Below, in pieces: positions 51,628 through 60,361 of a stretch of 64,000 nt of DNA. This DNA comes from Thermocatellispora tengchongensis (lineage in GTDB: Bacteria > Actinomycetota > Actinomycetes > Streptosporangiales > Streptosporangiaceae), in assembly GCF_014202315.1 (NCBI RefSeq), contig NZ_JACHGN010000008.1, positions 291,342-355,341 of the forward strand. The letters are read 5' to 3'. Position numbers and translations under genes: made by a program. How positions within the stretch are numbered: the first letter of the stretch is position 1; each line of letters starts with the position of its first letter. The notes under the pieces were generated by a model that was not told the DNA's origin, made no database searches, and saw nothing but the letters and a program-made list of their open reading frames with translations.

Positions 51628-52728
51628 CTAGACATCGAGGTCTCGCACAGGGGCGATGGACGGGGTGTCGCCGCGGACCCCGAAGGTCTCGATGACGGTG
51701 GAGACACCGGCGTTGTTCGCCCCGGCGACCGCCAGTTGCAGCGCGTCCGGCGAGACCAGGGCGGGCACCCGGTCCGGGTTCTCCCCCTGGCTGGCCCGGT
51801 CGGGCATGGCGTCGGGATGGCCGTTCGGCAGCCGCCACCGGCTGTGCCGGGAGATCGCGTCCTTGCCCACCGCCGCCAGCTCGGCGCGAGTGTTCACGGC
51901 GTGCTCGTAGATGCCGCGCCGCACGTCGTCCTTGCTCCAGCCGGCGTCGCCGAAGACGCGGGCGTGCTCCGGCCCGAGGACGAGCAGCGCGCTGCTGGTC
52001 TCGTGGATGAGGGCGCCGGTGCGCCGGATGGTGCCGGCGATGTCCAGGGCGAGCTGCTCCGGCACGCTGGTGTGACGGGCCTCGATGTGCAGGCAGGACC
52101 TGATCACCATCGCGGTCACGGCGCTGTCGGCCGGGCCGAGACCGTGCTCGACGTGCAGCGGCTCCCACGGGCTCTCTTCCTCGTTCTCCGCGATGCAGGC
52201 GGAGTACTTGCCCAGCGTGCCCTGGGTGGCCTGGTCCAGCTTGTGCGGGTGGAGGCCGAAGACGTTGATCGCGGTGAGCCGGATGGCCCGGCCGATCGTG
52301 GCGTTGGCCCGGAAGCCCGAGCCGAAGACGTTGCCCTTGCTGTTCAGGCCGATCCGCTCCCGGACGGGCCCGTTCACGAGCAGCAGCGGCGCGGTGCCCG
52401 TGGTGCTCTGCCAGATCCCCTTCCTCGGGTACGGCTCCTTGGCCACGGCGTCCCAGGCGGCCAGCACCACCGGGAAGTACTCCGGCAGGCAGCCGGCCAT
52501 GGCCGCGTTGATGGCGGCCAGCCGGACGGTGCACCGGCGGTTCAGGTGCGGCACCGCGAACAGCACCTCGTCCGGGTCGCGTCGGGTCCGGGCGAGGAAC
52601 TCCTCCAGGTACGACTCCGTGACCGGCACCACCGGCAGGCCGTCGGTCCACTCCTGGCGGGCGTAGTACTCCATGGCGGAGCGGATCTCCGCGGCGTCGG
52701 CCATCGGAGCGTCGATGAGCGTGCTCAT
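51628..52728 (-). CDS. 366-aa protein of unknown function, UGSC partner
   Basis: A 366-aa cytoplasmic protein. Notable stretches are YYARQEWTDGLPVVPVTESY near 22, RRCTVRLAAINAAMAGCLPE near 65-85, NSKGNVFGSGFRANATIGRA near 131 and LGKYSACIAENEEESPWEPL near 170. Conserved-looking cysteines (66, 81, 178) and a glycine-rich centre suggest an enzyme. I do not recognise the family. It begins 13 nt after the UGSC gene with AAAGGGGGA before the ATG, so it is probably its functional partner. Confidence 0.8.
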   Translation of the reverse strand: MSTLIDAPMADAAEIRSAMEYYARQEWTDGLPVVPVTESYLEEFLARTRRDPDEVLFAVPHLNRRCTVRLAAINAAMAGCLPEYFPVVLAAWDAVAKEPYPRKGIWQSTTGTAPLLLVNGPVRERIGLNSKGNVFGSGFRANATIGRAIRLTAINVFGLHPHKLDQATQGTLGKYSACIAENEEESPWEPLHVEHGLGPADSAVTAMVIRSCLHIEARHTSVPEQLALDIAGTIRRTGALIHETSSALLVLGPEHARVFGDAGWSKDDVRRGIYEHAVNTRAELAAVGKDAISRHSRWRLPNGHPDAMPDRASQGENPDRVPALVSPDALQLAVAGANNAGVSTVIETFGVRGDTPSIAPVRDLDV

Positions 52729-52741
52729 GTGGGTCCCCCTT

Positions 52742-53281
52742 TCAGGATTCGACGCCGAGGATGCGCAGCACGTCGGGCAGCACGTCCCGTACGCGCTCGC
52801 GGAGCTGCTCCGCGTCCAGGCTGGCCACCGGGTGCCGTACGGCGACGAACTCGAAGCCGGGGAAACCCTGCACCTCGGCCATGGCCCGCCCGGACACCAG
52901 GAACGAGTCCGAGACGATGCTCACGGTGGGAATGCCGGCCCGTTCCAGCAAGATCCCGTCGGCGACGGTGGCCGCGCTGCACGAGCCGCAGTCGCCGACG
53001 GCCGTCACCACCAGATCGCACTCCTTCGCGATCCGCTTGAGCATGTCCTCCTCGGCGGGCGTGCCGAAGTAGCCCTTGGTGTACATGAGGGACTTGCCCG
53101 CGCCGTAGCGGCGCTGAAGCTCTCCGGCGATCTCCGTCAGCAGCACCTCGGCGTTCGGCTTGGTGTTGTCGAGCAGGCCGATCGTGAGTCCGCGCAGGCC
53201 GGCCGGCCGCGGGGCGAGGGTGTCGTCGGCCGCCTTCTCGTCAAAGCCCGTGGGGTCGAGGAGTCTTTCTCGTCCTGTCAT
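52742..53281 (-). CDS. UGSC-family protein (cysteine form)
   Basis: A 179-aa protein with a Rossmann-like core (LTIGLLDNTKPNAEVLLTEI near 32-51; ECDLVVTAVGDCGSCSAATV near 87-106) and the family motif (U/C)GSC at C98-G99-S100-C101. In some homologues the first cysteine is selenocysteine, hence the name UGSC. A redox or thiol-transfer role is likely but not established to my knowledge. It is the first gene of the five-gene operon, 117 nt from the shared 51-bp promoter segment. Confidence 0.85.
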   Translation of the reverse strand: MTGRERLLDPTGFDEKAADDTLAPRPAGLRGLTIGLLDNTKPNAEVLLTEIAGELQRRYGAGKSLMYTKGYFGTPAEEDMLKRIAKECDLVVTAVGDCGSCSAATVADGILLERAGIPTVSIVSDSFLVSGRAMAEVQGFPGFEFVAVRHPVASLDAEQLRERVRDVLPDVLRILGVES

Positions 53282-53370
53282 GTCTCCAACGTCTCCAGAT
53301 CCTGCTGTCAGGGCGCTTCGTCATGGTCAGCCGGGAATGCGGCGGAAATGCGCCCGATGGATGACAAGCT

Positions 53371-53421
53371 CGCGCCACATCGCCACGATGACTAGCTACC
53401 TTTCCGCATAACGGAAGGGAG
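53371..53421 (-). promoter_or_regulatory. IclR-regulated promoter segment, copy 1 (UGSC operon)
   Basis: Contains the dyad TTCCG-CATAA-CGGAA (53401-53415) within CCTTTCC...AAGGG. The whole 51 bp matches copy 2 at 43 of 51 positions in inverse orientation, so that in each case the same side faces the transport or catabolic operon. Confidence 0.8.
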
Positions 53422-53569
53422 GATCACGAGGCCCGGGGGGCGGCGAGCGGCATGGATGTTCCGGCGATCAACCGGCCGATAGCCTGAGGCGGGCCCCGAC
53501 CTGCCCGGATCGTCGTGTTTGTGGCGGTATCCGCGGTCGTGGGCGAGTGTCGCGAAAGGAGCGATGCAG

Positions 53570-54355
53570 ATGGGGAACGAGCGCAGGTCCGTCCTTCGCC
53601 GCGCGATGCGGATCCTGGAGACCATCAAGGACGCCGCGGACGGGCTCAACCTCTCCGAGATCAGCCGCCGATCCGGCGTGCCGCTCACCACGGCCCACCG
53701 GATCGTGAGCGAGCTGCACGAGTGGGGCGCCCTGGAACGTGACGAGTCCGGCGAGTACCGGATCGGGCTGTGGCTGTGGGAGGTGGCGGCCGTCGCGCCC
53801 CGCTCCGTGGGCCTGCACCGCGTGGCGCTGCCGTTCATGCGGGACCTGTTCGAGACGACCCAGCGCGGCGTGCACCTGGCGGTGCGGGAGAAGGACCAGG
53901 TGGTGTTCGTCGAGCGCTTCCTGAGCCCGGAGACGGCCACCGACCGGACCTGGGTGGGCGCGCGCTACGAGCTGCACGCCACCGCGATCGGGCTGGTCCT
54001 GCTCGCGTACGCGCCGCCCGATCTGCAGGAGGAGGTGGTCACCGGGCCGCTGGCCGTGCCGAGCTGGCACGCCCCCGTCACCGAGCGCGAGCTGCGGCAG
54101 ACGCTCGCCGAGATCCGCCGCGTGGGGTACGCGACCACCCTGATCCGCCAGGAGTACCTCTCGGTCGCCGCGCCCATCCACGGCCCCGCCGGCACGGTCG
54201 TCGCGGCGCTGTCGCTGATCCTGCCGTGCACCGAGTCGTACGGGCCGAGGCTGGCCCATCTCCAGGCCACGGCCCGGGGCGTTTCGCGCGCCCTGGGGGC
54301 CCCGCAGGGCAGAACCCGTCTCGCCCTCCCTTCCGATATGCGGAAAGGTGGGTAG
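53570..54355 (+). CDS. IclR-family transcriptional regulator
   Basis: A 261-aa regulator: winged helix-turn-helix near 10-70 (LNLSEISRRSGVPLTTAHRI) and an IclR effector domain near 85-245 (LPFMRDLFETTQRGVHLAVR, RYELHATAIGLVLLAYAP, SLILPCTESYG). ATGs at 53564 and 53570 are both in frame; AAAGGAG is correctly spaced only for 53570. Its own last codons contain the second operator (the LPSDMRKGG stop region). It probably represses both the UGSC operon and the ABC importer until the substrate is present. Confidence 0.92.
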   Translation: MGNERRSVLRRAMRILETIKDAADGLNLSEISRRSGVPLTTAHRIVSELHEWGALERDESGEYRIGLWLWEVAAVAPRSVGLHRVALPFMRDLFETTQRGVHLAVREKDQVVFVERFLSPETATDRTWVGARYELHATAIGLVLLAYAPPDLQEEVVTGPLAVPSWHAPVTERELRQTLAEIRRVGYATTLIRQEYLSVAAPIHGPAGTVVAALSLILPCTESYGPRLAHLQATARGVSRALGAPQGRTRLALPSDMRKGG

Positions 54356-54375
54356 TCATTCCAGCAATGTGGCGC
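54325..54375 (+). promoter_or_regulatory. IclR-regulated promoter segment, copy 2 (ABC importer)
   Basis: The dyad TTCCG-ATATG-CGGAA (54331-54345) and flanks, reverse complement of copy 1 with eight differences in 51. The dyad lies in the last codons of the IclR gene, 67 bp before the binding-protein start. Confidence 0.8.
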
Positions 54376-54411
54376 AAGTCTCATTTCGCTCGGCCATGGC
54401 TGTGAGCCGAC

Positions 54412-55509
54412 ATGAACGGATCTAGGAGACGGATCGTGCCAATCACCCCCCACCACTCGCTCCCTCTCAGCCGCAGGTCATTCCTCAAGCGCTCCGCCCT
54501 GTCTGTGACCGTGGCCGCCGCCGGCTCCACCCTGCTCGCCGCATGCGGTTCGGACGCCCCCGGCGGCGGGAGCGGTGGCGGCGGCAAGATGACCTTCCTG
54601 AGCCCCATCCCGCTCGAAACGCTGTCGCTCGCGCCGGAGCTGCTCGCGGTCGCCGGGGGGCACTTCAACAAGCACGGCCTCGACGTCACGCTGCAGCCCA
54701 CCAAGGGCACCCCCCAGGCCATGCAGACGCTGCTGTCGGGGATCGCGCCGATCACCCGCCTCGGCCAGATCGACGTCATGACCGCGATCACCGGCACCGG
54801 CCAGCCCCTGGTCAACATCGCCACGCCCTTCCGCACCTCGGCCGTGCGCTTCGTCTACAGCAAGAAGAACCACCCGCTGGAGAAGCCCGAGGACCTCGTC
54901 GGCCAGACGATGGGCGTGCCCTCCGAGGGCGGCACCAGCGACAAGGTGGTCTCGCTGGTGCTGGCCGGCGCCGGGCTCGACCCCAAGCAGACCAAGCGCC
55001 AGGTCGTCGGGCTCACCCCGGGCACGTTCAACCTCGTCCAGCAGGGACGCCTCGCCGGCTACGTGGTGAGCATCGACACCGCCAACATCGTGACCTCGCA
55101 GAACCCCGACGCCGGCGTGTTCGACCCCACCCGGTACGTCAAGTCCGACACACAGGTCTACGTCACCACCAAGGACGCCCTGAAGCAGCAGGCCGGCGAC
55201 CTGCGCGCGTTCCTCGCGGGCTTGCACGACGCGATGTCGGCGATGGTCGCCGACCAGACGCTCGACGAGACGATCAAGCAGCTCCGCGGCCGGTACTCCT
55301 TCGGCACGCTGGACGACGACGCCATCGCCAAGGCGAGCCTGACCATGCTGCGCGAGAGCTGGACCGGCGGCGACCCGAGCAAGCCCCTGCTGGTCACCGA
55401 GGAGGCGGCGTGGTCCGGCTCCTACAAGGAACTGACCGACGCGGGGCTGGTCAAGGCCGGCGGCAGCCCCGCCACCTGGTTCGACAACAGCCTGCTGCCC
55501 ACGTCCTGA
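54412..55509 (+). CDS. ABC transporter substrate-binding lipoprotein, NMT1/SsuA-like
   Basis: A 365-aa exported lipoprotein. The signal has a Tat motif (SRRSFLKRS, 20-28) and ends in the lipobox LAAC followed by a Gly-rich linker. The mature protein is of the SsuA/TauA/ThiY type: APELLAVAGGHFNKHGLDVT, GTPQAMQTLLSGIAPI, QTMGVPSEGGTSDKVVSLVL. Such proteins bind sulfonates, thiamine precursors, nitrate or aromatic acids. The ligand here is unknown. First gene of a three-gene importer directly after the IclR operator. Confidence 0.92.
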   Translation: MNGSRRRIVPITPHHSLPLSRRSFLKRSALSVTVAAAGSTLLAACGSDAPGGGSGGGGKMTFLSPIPLETLSLAPELLAVAGGHFNKHGLDVTLQPTKGTPQAMQTLLSGIAPITRLGQIDVMTAITGTGQPLVNIATPFRTSAVRFVYSKKNHPLEKPEDLVGQTMGVPSEGGTSDKVVSLVLAGAGLDPKQTKRQVVGLTPGTFNLVQQGRLAGYVVSIDTANIVTSQNPDAGVFDPTRYVKSDTQVYVTTKDALKQQAGDLRAFLAGLHDAMSAMVADQTLDETIKQLRGRYSFGTLDDDAIAKASLTMLRESWTGGDPSKPLLVTEEAAWSGSYKELTDAGLVKAGGSPATWFDNSLLPTS

Positions 55510-55577
55510 CCCGGGCGGGATTCGGCGGGACGGATCGGCGGAACGGATCTATGGGAAAGTTCGACGGGAGGAGCCGG

Positions 55578-56441
55578 ATGGCCGCGGACAGCGCCGAGAT
55601 GGTGGAGCGGACCGCAGGAGCCCGGCAGGCCGGACCACCGGAGGGAGCCTCCGGGCCGGCCAAGCTGGAGCTGATCGGCATCGGGAAGGAGTTCCACACC
55701 AAGCGCGCGCACACCCAAGCCCTGTCCGGCATCGACCTGACCATCAGGGACGGCGAGTTCGTCTCGGTGATCGGGCGGTCGGGATGCGGCAAGACCACGC
55801 TGCTGCGCATGCTCGCCGGGCTGCTCAGCCCGTCCACCGGCCAGATCCTCATCGAGGGCAGGTCGCTGTGGAACGGCGCCAGGGTGGACACCTCGGTCGT
55901 CTCGCAGCTCGGCGTGGTGTTCCAGGAGGCCAACCTGTTCCCCTGGTACTCCGTCGCCGAGAATATCGCGCTGCCGCTGCGGCTGCGCGGCGACGGCAAG
56001 GCCGAGCGGCTGGCCCGCGCGTACGAGCTCGCCGAGCTGGTCGGCCTCGGCGGGTTCGAGCGCTCCTACCCCCGCGAGCTGTCCGGTGGCATGCGCCAGC
56101 GGGTCGCCATCGCCAGGGCGCTGAGCATCCGCCCCAAGCTGCTGCTGATGGACGAGCCGTTCGGCGCGCTCGACGCGCTCACCCGGGAGCGGATGAACCT
56201 GGAACTGCAGCGCATCGCGCTGGCCACCGCCGCCACCGTCGTCTTCATCACCCACGACATCACCGAGGCCGTCTTCCTCGGCGACCGGGTGGTGCACCTG
56301 ACGCCGCGCCCCGGCCGGATACGCCAGGTGAAGGCCATCGAGTTCGACCGCCCCCGGGGCATCGACGTGCAGACCGAGCCCGGCTTCGGCGCGATCGTCC
56401 GCGACCTGCGCCACGCGCTCGACGAGGACGAGGGAAGGTGA
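55578..56441 (+). CDS. ABC transporter ATP-binding protein (SsuB/TauB-like)
   Basis: A 287-aa ATPase with Walker A GRSGCGKTT (66-74), Q-loop VFQEANLFPW, signature LSGGM (168-172), Walker B LLLMDEP (188-194) and H-loop THDITEA. An upstream ATG at 55551 is in frame, but GGGAGGAG is placed for 55578. Its stop overlaps a GTG preceding the permease start. Confidence 0.94.
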   Translation: MAADSAEMVERTAGARQAGPPEGASGPAKLELIGIGKEFHTKRAHTQALSGIDLTIRDGEFVSVIGRSGCGKTTLLRMLAGLLSPSTGQILIEGRSLWNGARVDTSVVSQLGVVFQEANLFPWYSVAENIALPLRLRGDGKAERLARAYELAELVGLGGFERSYPRELSGGMRQRVAIARALSIRPKLLLMDEPFGALDALTRERMNLELQRIALATAATVVFITHDITEAVFLGDRVVHLTPRPGRIRQVKAIEFDRPRGIDVQTEPGFGAIVRDLRHALDEDEGR

Positions 56442-56446
56442 GCCCG

Positions 56447-57244
56447 ATGAGCAGGGAACGTTCCCGGAAACTGCTGCCGTGGGTCAGCACGCCGCTGATC
56501 CTGGTGGTGTTCTTCGCCCTGTGGGAGCTGTTCGTACGCGTCTACGACGTCTCCGAGCTGGTGCTGCCGGGGCCCGCGACGGTGCTGGAGAGCCTGGTGC
56601 AGGTGGTGACCGACCCGGCGACCTGGGACCACGCCCGCGTCACCGCGACCGAGACCATCGCCGGCTTCCTGATCGCCCTGGTGTCGGGCGTGGCCGTGGG
56701 CGTCGTGCTGGGCAAGGTGCCGTGGCTGGAGCTCAGCCTCCGCCCCATGATCGTCGCCTCCCAGGTCGTGCCCAAGGTGGCGCTGATCCCGCTGTTCGTG
56801 ATCTGGTTCGGGTTCGGCATGACCTCCAAGGTGATCATGGCCGCGATGCTGGCGTTCTTCCCGATCATGCTCAACGTGCAGCTCGGCGTCCGCTCGGTGG
56901 ACCCCGGCCAGCGCGAGGTCATGCGCAGCCTCAACTCGACCAGATGGCAGACCTTCACCCACCTGGAGCTGAAGAGCACCATGCCGTACGTGTTCGCCGG
57001 CATGGAGGTCGGCATCGTCCTGGCGATCATCGGCACGATCGTGGGGGAGTACCTCGGCGGCAACGAGGGCCTGGGCTACCTCGTGGTGCGCACCCTCAAC
57101 GAGTTGAACGCGCCCGCCCTGTTCGCCACGATCATCCTGCTGTCGGTCCTCGGCCTGCTGCTGTACTTCGTGGTCAACGGGCTGAAGCGGTTCTTCATCC
57201 CCTGGCACGAGTCGGTGTACGGCCAGCAGGACGCGAACGGCTGA
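56447..57244 (+). CDS. ABC transporter permease (SsuC/TauC-like)
   Basis: A 265-aa membrane protein with six helices and the EAA-loop region QREVMRSLNSTRWQTFTHLE near 160. A GTG at 56438 overlapping the previous stop is also in frame, but the ribosome site AGGGAAGG fits the ATG at 56447. It completes the importer with the genes at 54412 and 55578. Confidence 0.93.
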   Translation: MSRERSRKLLPWVSTPLILVVFFALWELFVRVYDVSELVLPGPATVLESLVQVVTDPATWDHARVTATETIAGFLIALVSGVAVGVVLGKVPWLELSLRPMIVASQVVPKVALIPLFVIWFGFGMTSKVIMAAMLAFFPIMLNVQLGVRSVDPGQREVMRSLNSTRWQTFTHLELKSTMPYVFAGMEVGIVLAIIGTIVGEYLGGNEGLGYLVVRTLNELNAPALFATIILLSVLGLLLYFVVNGLKRFFIPWHESVYGQQDANG

Positions 57245-57459
57245 GGAGCCCCGCCGCCAGGAACCGGGTAACGTCCCCATAGAGCACCATAGAGGCCGAA
57301 GAGAGGAGACCCACCCGCCCGTACGAATGCCCCGGCTCCCCCTCCCGCAGAGAACCCGCGCGCAGCGATGAGTTTTCTGTCGGTGGCCGGTCGTACCCTG
57401 TGAGCCACGTCCGGGCCGCCGGAACGTGGCCGAAGCGACACGAACCGTGAGAGGGAGCC

Positions 57460-58575
57460 ATGAGCGGAGTACGAGTACTCGTCGGCACGCGCAAGGGGGC
57501 GTTCATCCTGACGTCCGACGGCAGACGGGAGCAGTGGGAGGTCAGCGGCCCCCACTTCGGCGGCTGGGAGATCTACCACCTCAAGGGGTCCCCGGCCGAC
57601 CCGTCCCGGATCTACTGCTCGCAGTCCACGGGCTGGTTCGGGCAGCTCATCCAGCGCTCCGACGACGGCGGCGCCACCTGGACCCCGGTCGGCAACGAGT
57701 TCGCCTACGACGGCGTCCCCGGCACCCACCAGTGGTACGACGGCACTCCGCATCCGTGGGAGTTCGCCCGCGTCTGGCACCTGGAACCCTCCCTCACCGA
57801 CCCCGACACCGTGTACGCCGGGGTCGAGGACGCCGCCCTGTTCCGCAGCGGCGACGGCGGGCAGACCTGGCAGGAGCTGTCCGGCCTGCGCGGCCACGGC
57901 TCGGGGCCGTCCTGGCAGCCGGGCGCGGGCGGGATGTGCCTGCACACGATCCTGCTCGACCCGCGCGATCCCGGGCGCATCCTCGTCGCGATCTCCGCCG
58001 CGGGCGCCTTCCGCAGCGACGACGCCGGCAAGACCTGGCGCCCGATCAACCGCGGGCTCGAGTCCGAGGGCATCCCCGACCCCCAGGCGGAGGTCGGCCA
58101 CTGCGTGCACCACATCGCGATGCACCCCTCGCGCCCCGACGTGCTGTTCATGCAGAAGCACTGGGACGTCATGCGCAGCGACGACGGCGGCGAGTCCTGG
58201 CGCGAGATCAGCGGCGACCTGCCCACCGACTTCGGCTTCGCGATCGACGTGCACGCGCACGAGCCCGAGACGGTCTACGTCATCCCGATCAAGAGCGACT
58301 CCGAGCACTACCCGCCGGAGGGCAGGCTCCGCGTCTACCGCAGCCGCACCGGCGGCGACGAATGGGAGCCGCTGACCAAGGGCCTGCCCCAGCGCGACTG
58401 CTACGTCAACGTGCTCCGCGACGCGATGGCCGTCGACACCCTGGAGGAGTGCGGGCTGTACTTCGGCACCACCGGCGGCCAGGTGTACGCCTCCGCCGAC
58501 TCCGGCGACACCTGGGCGCCCATCGTCCGCGACCTCCCCCCGGTGCTGTCAGTGGAGGTTCAAACGCTGCCATGA
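57460..58575 (+). CDS. BNR/sialidase-like beta-propeller protein
   Basis: A 371-aa soluble protein built of BNR-type propeller repeats. Asp-box motifs recur: [44 protein letters not shown] and [10 protein letters not shown]. It has no signal peptide, so it acts inside the cell, unlike classical sialidases. Such propellers coupled to MoaD-like genes recur in actinobacteria and their function is unknown to me. The stop overlaps the MoaD-like start (ATGA). Confidence 0.85.
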   Translation: MSGVRVLVGTRKGAFILTSDGRREQWEVSGPHFGGWEIYHLKGSPADPSRIYCSQSTGWFGQLIQRSDDGGATWTPVGNEFAYDGVPGTHQWYDGTPHPWEFARVWHLEPSLTDPDTVYAGVEDAALFRSGDGGQTWQELSGLRGHGSGPSWQPGAGGMCLHTILLDPRDPGRILVAISAAGAFRSDDAGKTWRPINRGLESEGIPDPQAEVGHCVHHIAMHPSRPDVLFMQKHWDVMRSDDGGESWREISGDLPTDFGFAIDVHAHEPETVYVIPIKSDSEHYPPEGRLRVYRSRTGGDEWEPLTKGLPQRDCYVNVLRDAMAVDTLEECGLYFGTTGGQVYASADSGDTWAPIVRDLPPVLSVEVQTLP

Positions 58576-58898
58576 ACACCCAGACGAGCCCCGGCCCCTG
58601 CGCCGTCCGTGTCGTCCTCCCGCCCCACCTGCGCACACTGGCCCAGGTCGGCCGCGAGGTAGAGGTCCACGTCCAGGGTCCGCCCACCCAGCGCACGGTC
58701 CTCGACGCCCTGGAGGCCCGCTACCCCATGCTGCGCGGCACCATCCGCGACCACACCACCCTCCGCAGACGCGCCTTCATCCGCTTCTACGCCTGCGAAC
58801 AGGACCTGTCCCACGAGCCACCAGACGCCCCGCTACCGACGGAGGTGGCAACCGGCACCGAACCCCTGCTCGTGGTGGGCGCCATGGCCGGCGGCTGA
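58572..58898 (+). CDS. MoaD/ThiS-like sulfur-carrier protein
   Basis: A 108-aa beta-grasp protein: [51 protein letters not shown] and a C-terminal Gly-Gly (GAMAGG), the tail that E1-like enzymes adenylate and thiocarboxylate. No E1-like or molybdopterin genes are near. The overlap with the propeller gene implies a joint function. Confidence 0.85.
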   Translation: MNTQTSPGPCAVRVVLPPHLRTLAQVGREVEVHVQGPPTQRTVLDALEARYPMLRGTIRDHTTLRRRAFIRFYACEQDLSHEPPDAPLPTEVATGTEPLLVVGAMAGG

Positions 58899-58940
58899 CA
58901 CACACACGAGACCCGCACAACGCCATCGAACCAGCCCGCC

Positions 58941-59032
58941 CCCGGGGCCAGGCCATGACCGCCCCCGAGGCCGGGCCATGCCCGCGCCCGGGGCCAGGCC
59001 ATGACCGCCCCCGAGGCCGGGCCATGCCCGCG
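58941..59032. repeat. two tandem 46-bp GC-rich units
   Basis: The unit beginning CCCGGGGCCAGGCCATGACC occurs at 58941 and 58987, start of a long minisatellite zone. Confidence 0.8.
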
Positions 59033-59320
59033 CCCGGGGGGCAAGCCAAGCCCGTTCCCGGCAGGCCATGCTCGTGCCTGGGCCGGGGTTGTGCTCGTGC
59101 CTGGGCCGAGGCGTGCCTGTCCTCCCGGGCCAGGGCGTGCCCGTGTCTGACCGGGTGCCCGTGTCTGTACCGGCCCATGCCCGTCTGGGCCGGGGTGTCT
59201 GGTGTGGATCGGGGTTTCCGGACCATGTTCGTCTGGGCCGGGCCGTATTCGTGTCTGGGGCGGGGTTGTGCTCGTGCCTGCAGGGTCGTGCTTGTGCCGC
59301 CCGGGCTAGGCTGTGCCCGT

Positions 59321-59420
59321 GTCTGCCGGGCTGTGCCCGTGTCTGCCGGGCTGTGCCCGTGTCTGCCGGGCTATGCCCGTGTCTGCCGGGCTATGCCCGT
59401 GTCTGCCGGGCTGTGCCCGT
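59321..59420. repeat. five tandem 20-bp units
   Basis: GTCTGCCGGGCTGTGCCCGT repeated at 59321, 59341, 59361, 59381 and 59401; the third and fourth copies carry one G-to-A change. Confidence 0.9.
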
Positions 59421-59542
59421 GTACCGGCCCGTGCCCGTCTGGGCCGGCCCGTGCTCGTGTCTGGGTCGGGCTTGTGCTCGTGTCTGAGCCGGGTCGTGCC
59501 TGTCCTCCCGGGCTAGGCCGTGCCCGTGCCGTGCCCGTGCCC

Positions 59543-59608
59543 GTGCCTGGGCCGTGCCGTGCCCGTGCCTGGGCCGTGCCGTGCCCGTGCCTGGGCCGTG
59601 CCGTGCCC
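59543..59608. repeat. three tandem 22-bp units
   Basis: A 22-bp unit starting GTGCCTGGGCCGTGCCGTGC is repeated exactly at 59543, 59565 and 59587, followed by partial copies. Confidence 0.9.
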
Positions 59609-59739
59609 GTGCCTGGGCCGTGCCCGTGCTCGTGCCTGGGCACGGCCGTGCCCGTGTCTGGGCCGGGCTGTGCCCGCGCCTGCGACGGGTCGTGTCCGTT
59701 CCCGGCAGGTCTTGCCCTGCCTGGGACTGTGCGTGAGCG

Positions 59740-60110
59740 CGACCTGGGCGGGCTGCCCGGCCCGCTGCGGCACGTGATCGCCTCGTGCCTGGCCGAGGAC
59801 CCCGTCGGCCGTGCGCGTTCATCCAGGTGCTCCAGATCCGGCCGACCACGACACCTTGGCCGAGTCACCGGCGCCGCCCTGCTCACCCGGCGCGCCGGCC
59901 CCGATCGGCAACCGGCGTATCGAGCCCGGGCGCGGGTGTGTCTCCGGTCCGGGCGGGCCGCCGTTGGCGCCGTGCGGGCGAGCGGTGATTCGCGTACCGG
60001 TGGGCGGTGGAGTTCTGGCGGGGGGTGTCGCGGACGGCGGCGTGTGGAGGATCGCGGGATCGGATGACGGCGCGGTCGGGTGTGTCGCCGTGAACACGGG
60101 GAGCGGGAGT
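59740..60110 (+). pseudogene. relic of a Ser/Thr protein kinase, possibly with PQQ-like repeats
   Basis: The translation GLPGPLRHVIASCLAEDPVGR (one frame) followed by FIQVLQ in the next matches the end of a PknB-like kinase domain (the usual form is LPxPLRxxIxxCLAxDPxxRP). Further on, GGGVLAGGVADGGVWRIAGS and DDGAVGCVAVNTGSG resemble PQQ/beta-propeller repeats that follow the kinase domain in some actinomycete kinases. Frames change at least once and the catalytic part is missing, replaced by minisatellite DNA. Confidence 0.5.
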
Positions 60111-60361
60111 GTGCTTTTTTCGGCTCTGAAAGTTTCATTCGCCGGTGGGGGGCGGGGGATATTCGGGCGTGCATTCCCGGTGGTTTTCATTCTCATCCGG
60201 CCGTGACCGGCCGTCGGTGCCGTCGCGTAATCTTCTTCTTCCTTTTAGGTGAGTACCGCCGGAAGGCCGGTTCCCTCGATCATGGGTCGCGGCAAAATCC
60301 GGATTTATGCGCATTTGTACGGTCCATGTCGGCGAACGTTTTGCGCTGCAGGGTGATACCG

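Larger units (their letters stand above)
58934..59739. repeat. 0.8-kb GC-rich minisatellite zone
   Basis: Almost the whole stretch is made of short repeats with GCCCGTG/GCCTGG/GCCGGGC words and open frames on both strands that encode only repetitive peptides. I take it as non-coding. It separates the MoaD-like gene from a kinase relic. Confidence 0.75.

Noticed and set aside
53519-53570. Upstream start of the IclR gene at 53519
   Set aside because: No ribosome site and no homology for the 17 extra residues; AAAGGAG serves the ATG at 53570.
59321-59420. Regular 20-bp repeats suggesting a CRISPR array
   Set aside because: Units are directly adjacent without spacers and no cas genes are near.
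58955-60067. 370-codon plus-strand ORF (and a 267-codon ORF on the other strand) across the minisatellite zone
   Set aside because: The peptides are only translations of short GC repeats, both strands are open at once, and the end drifts into a relic. No ribosome site or domain supports a protein.
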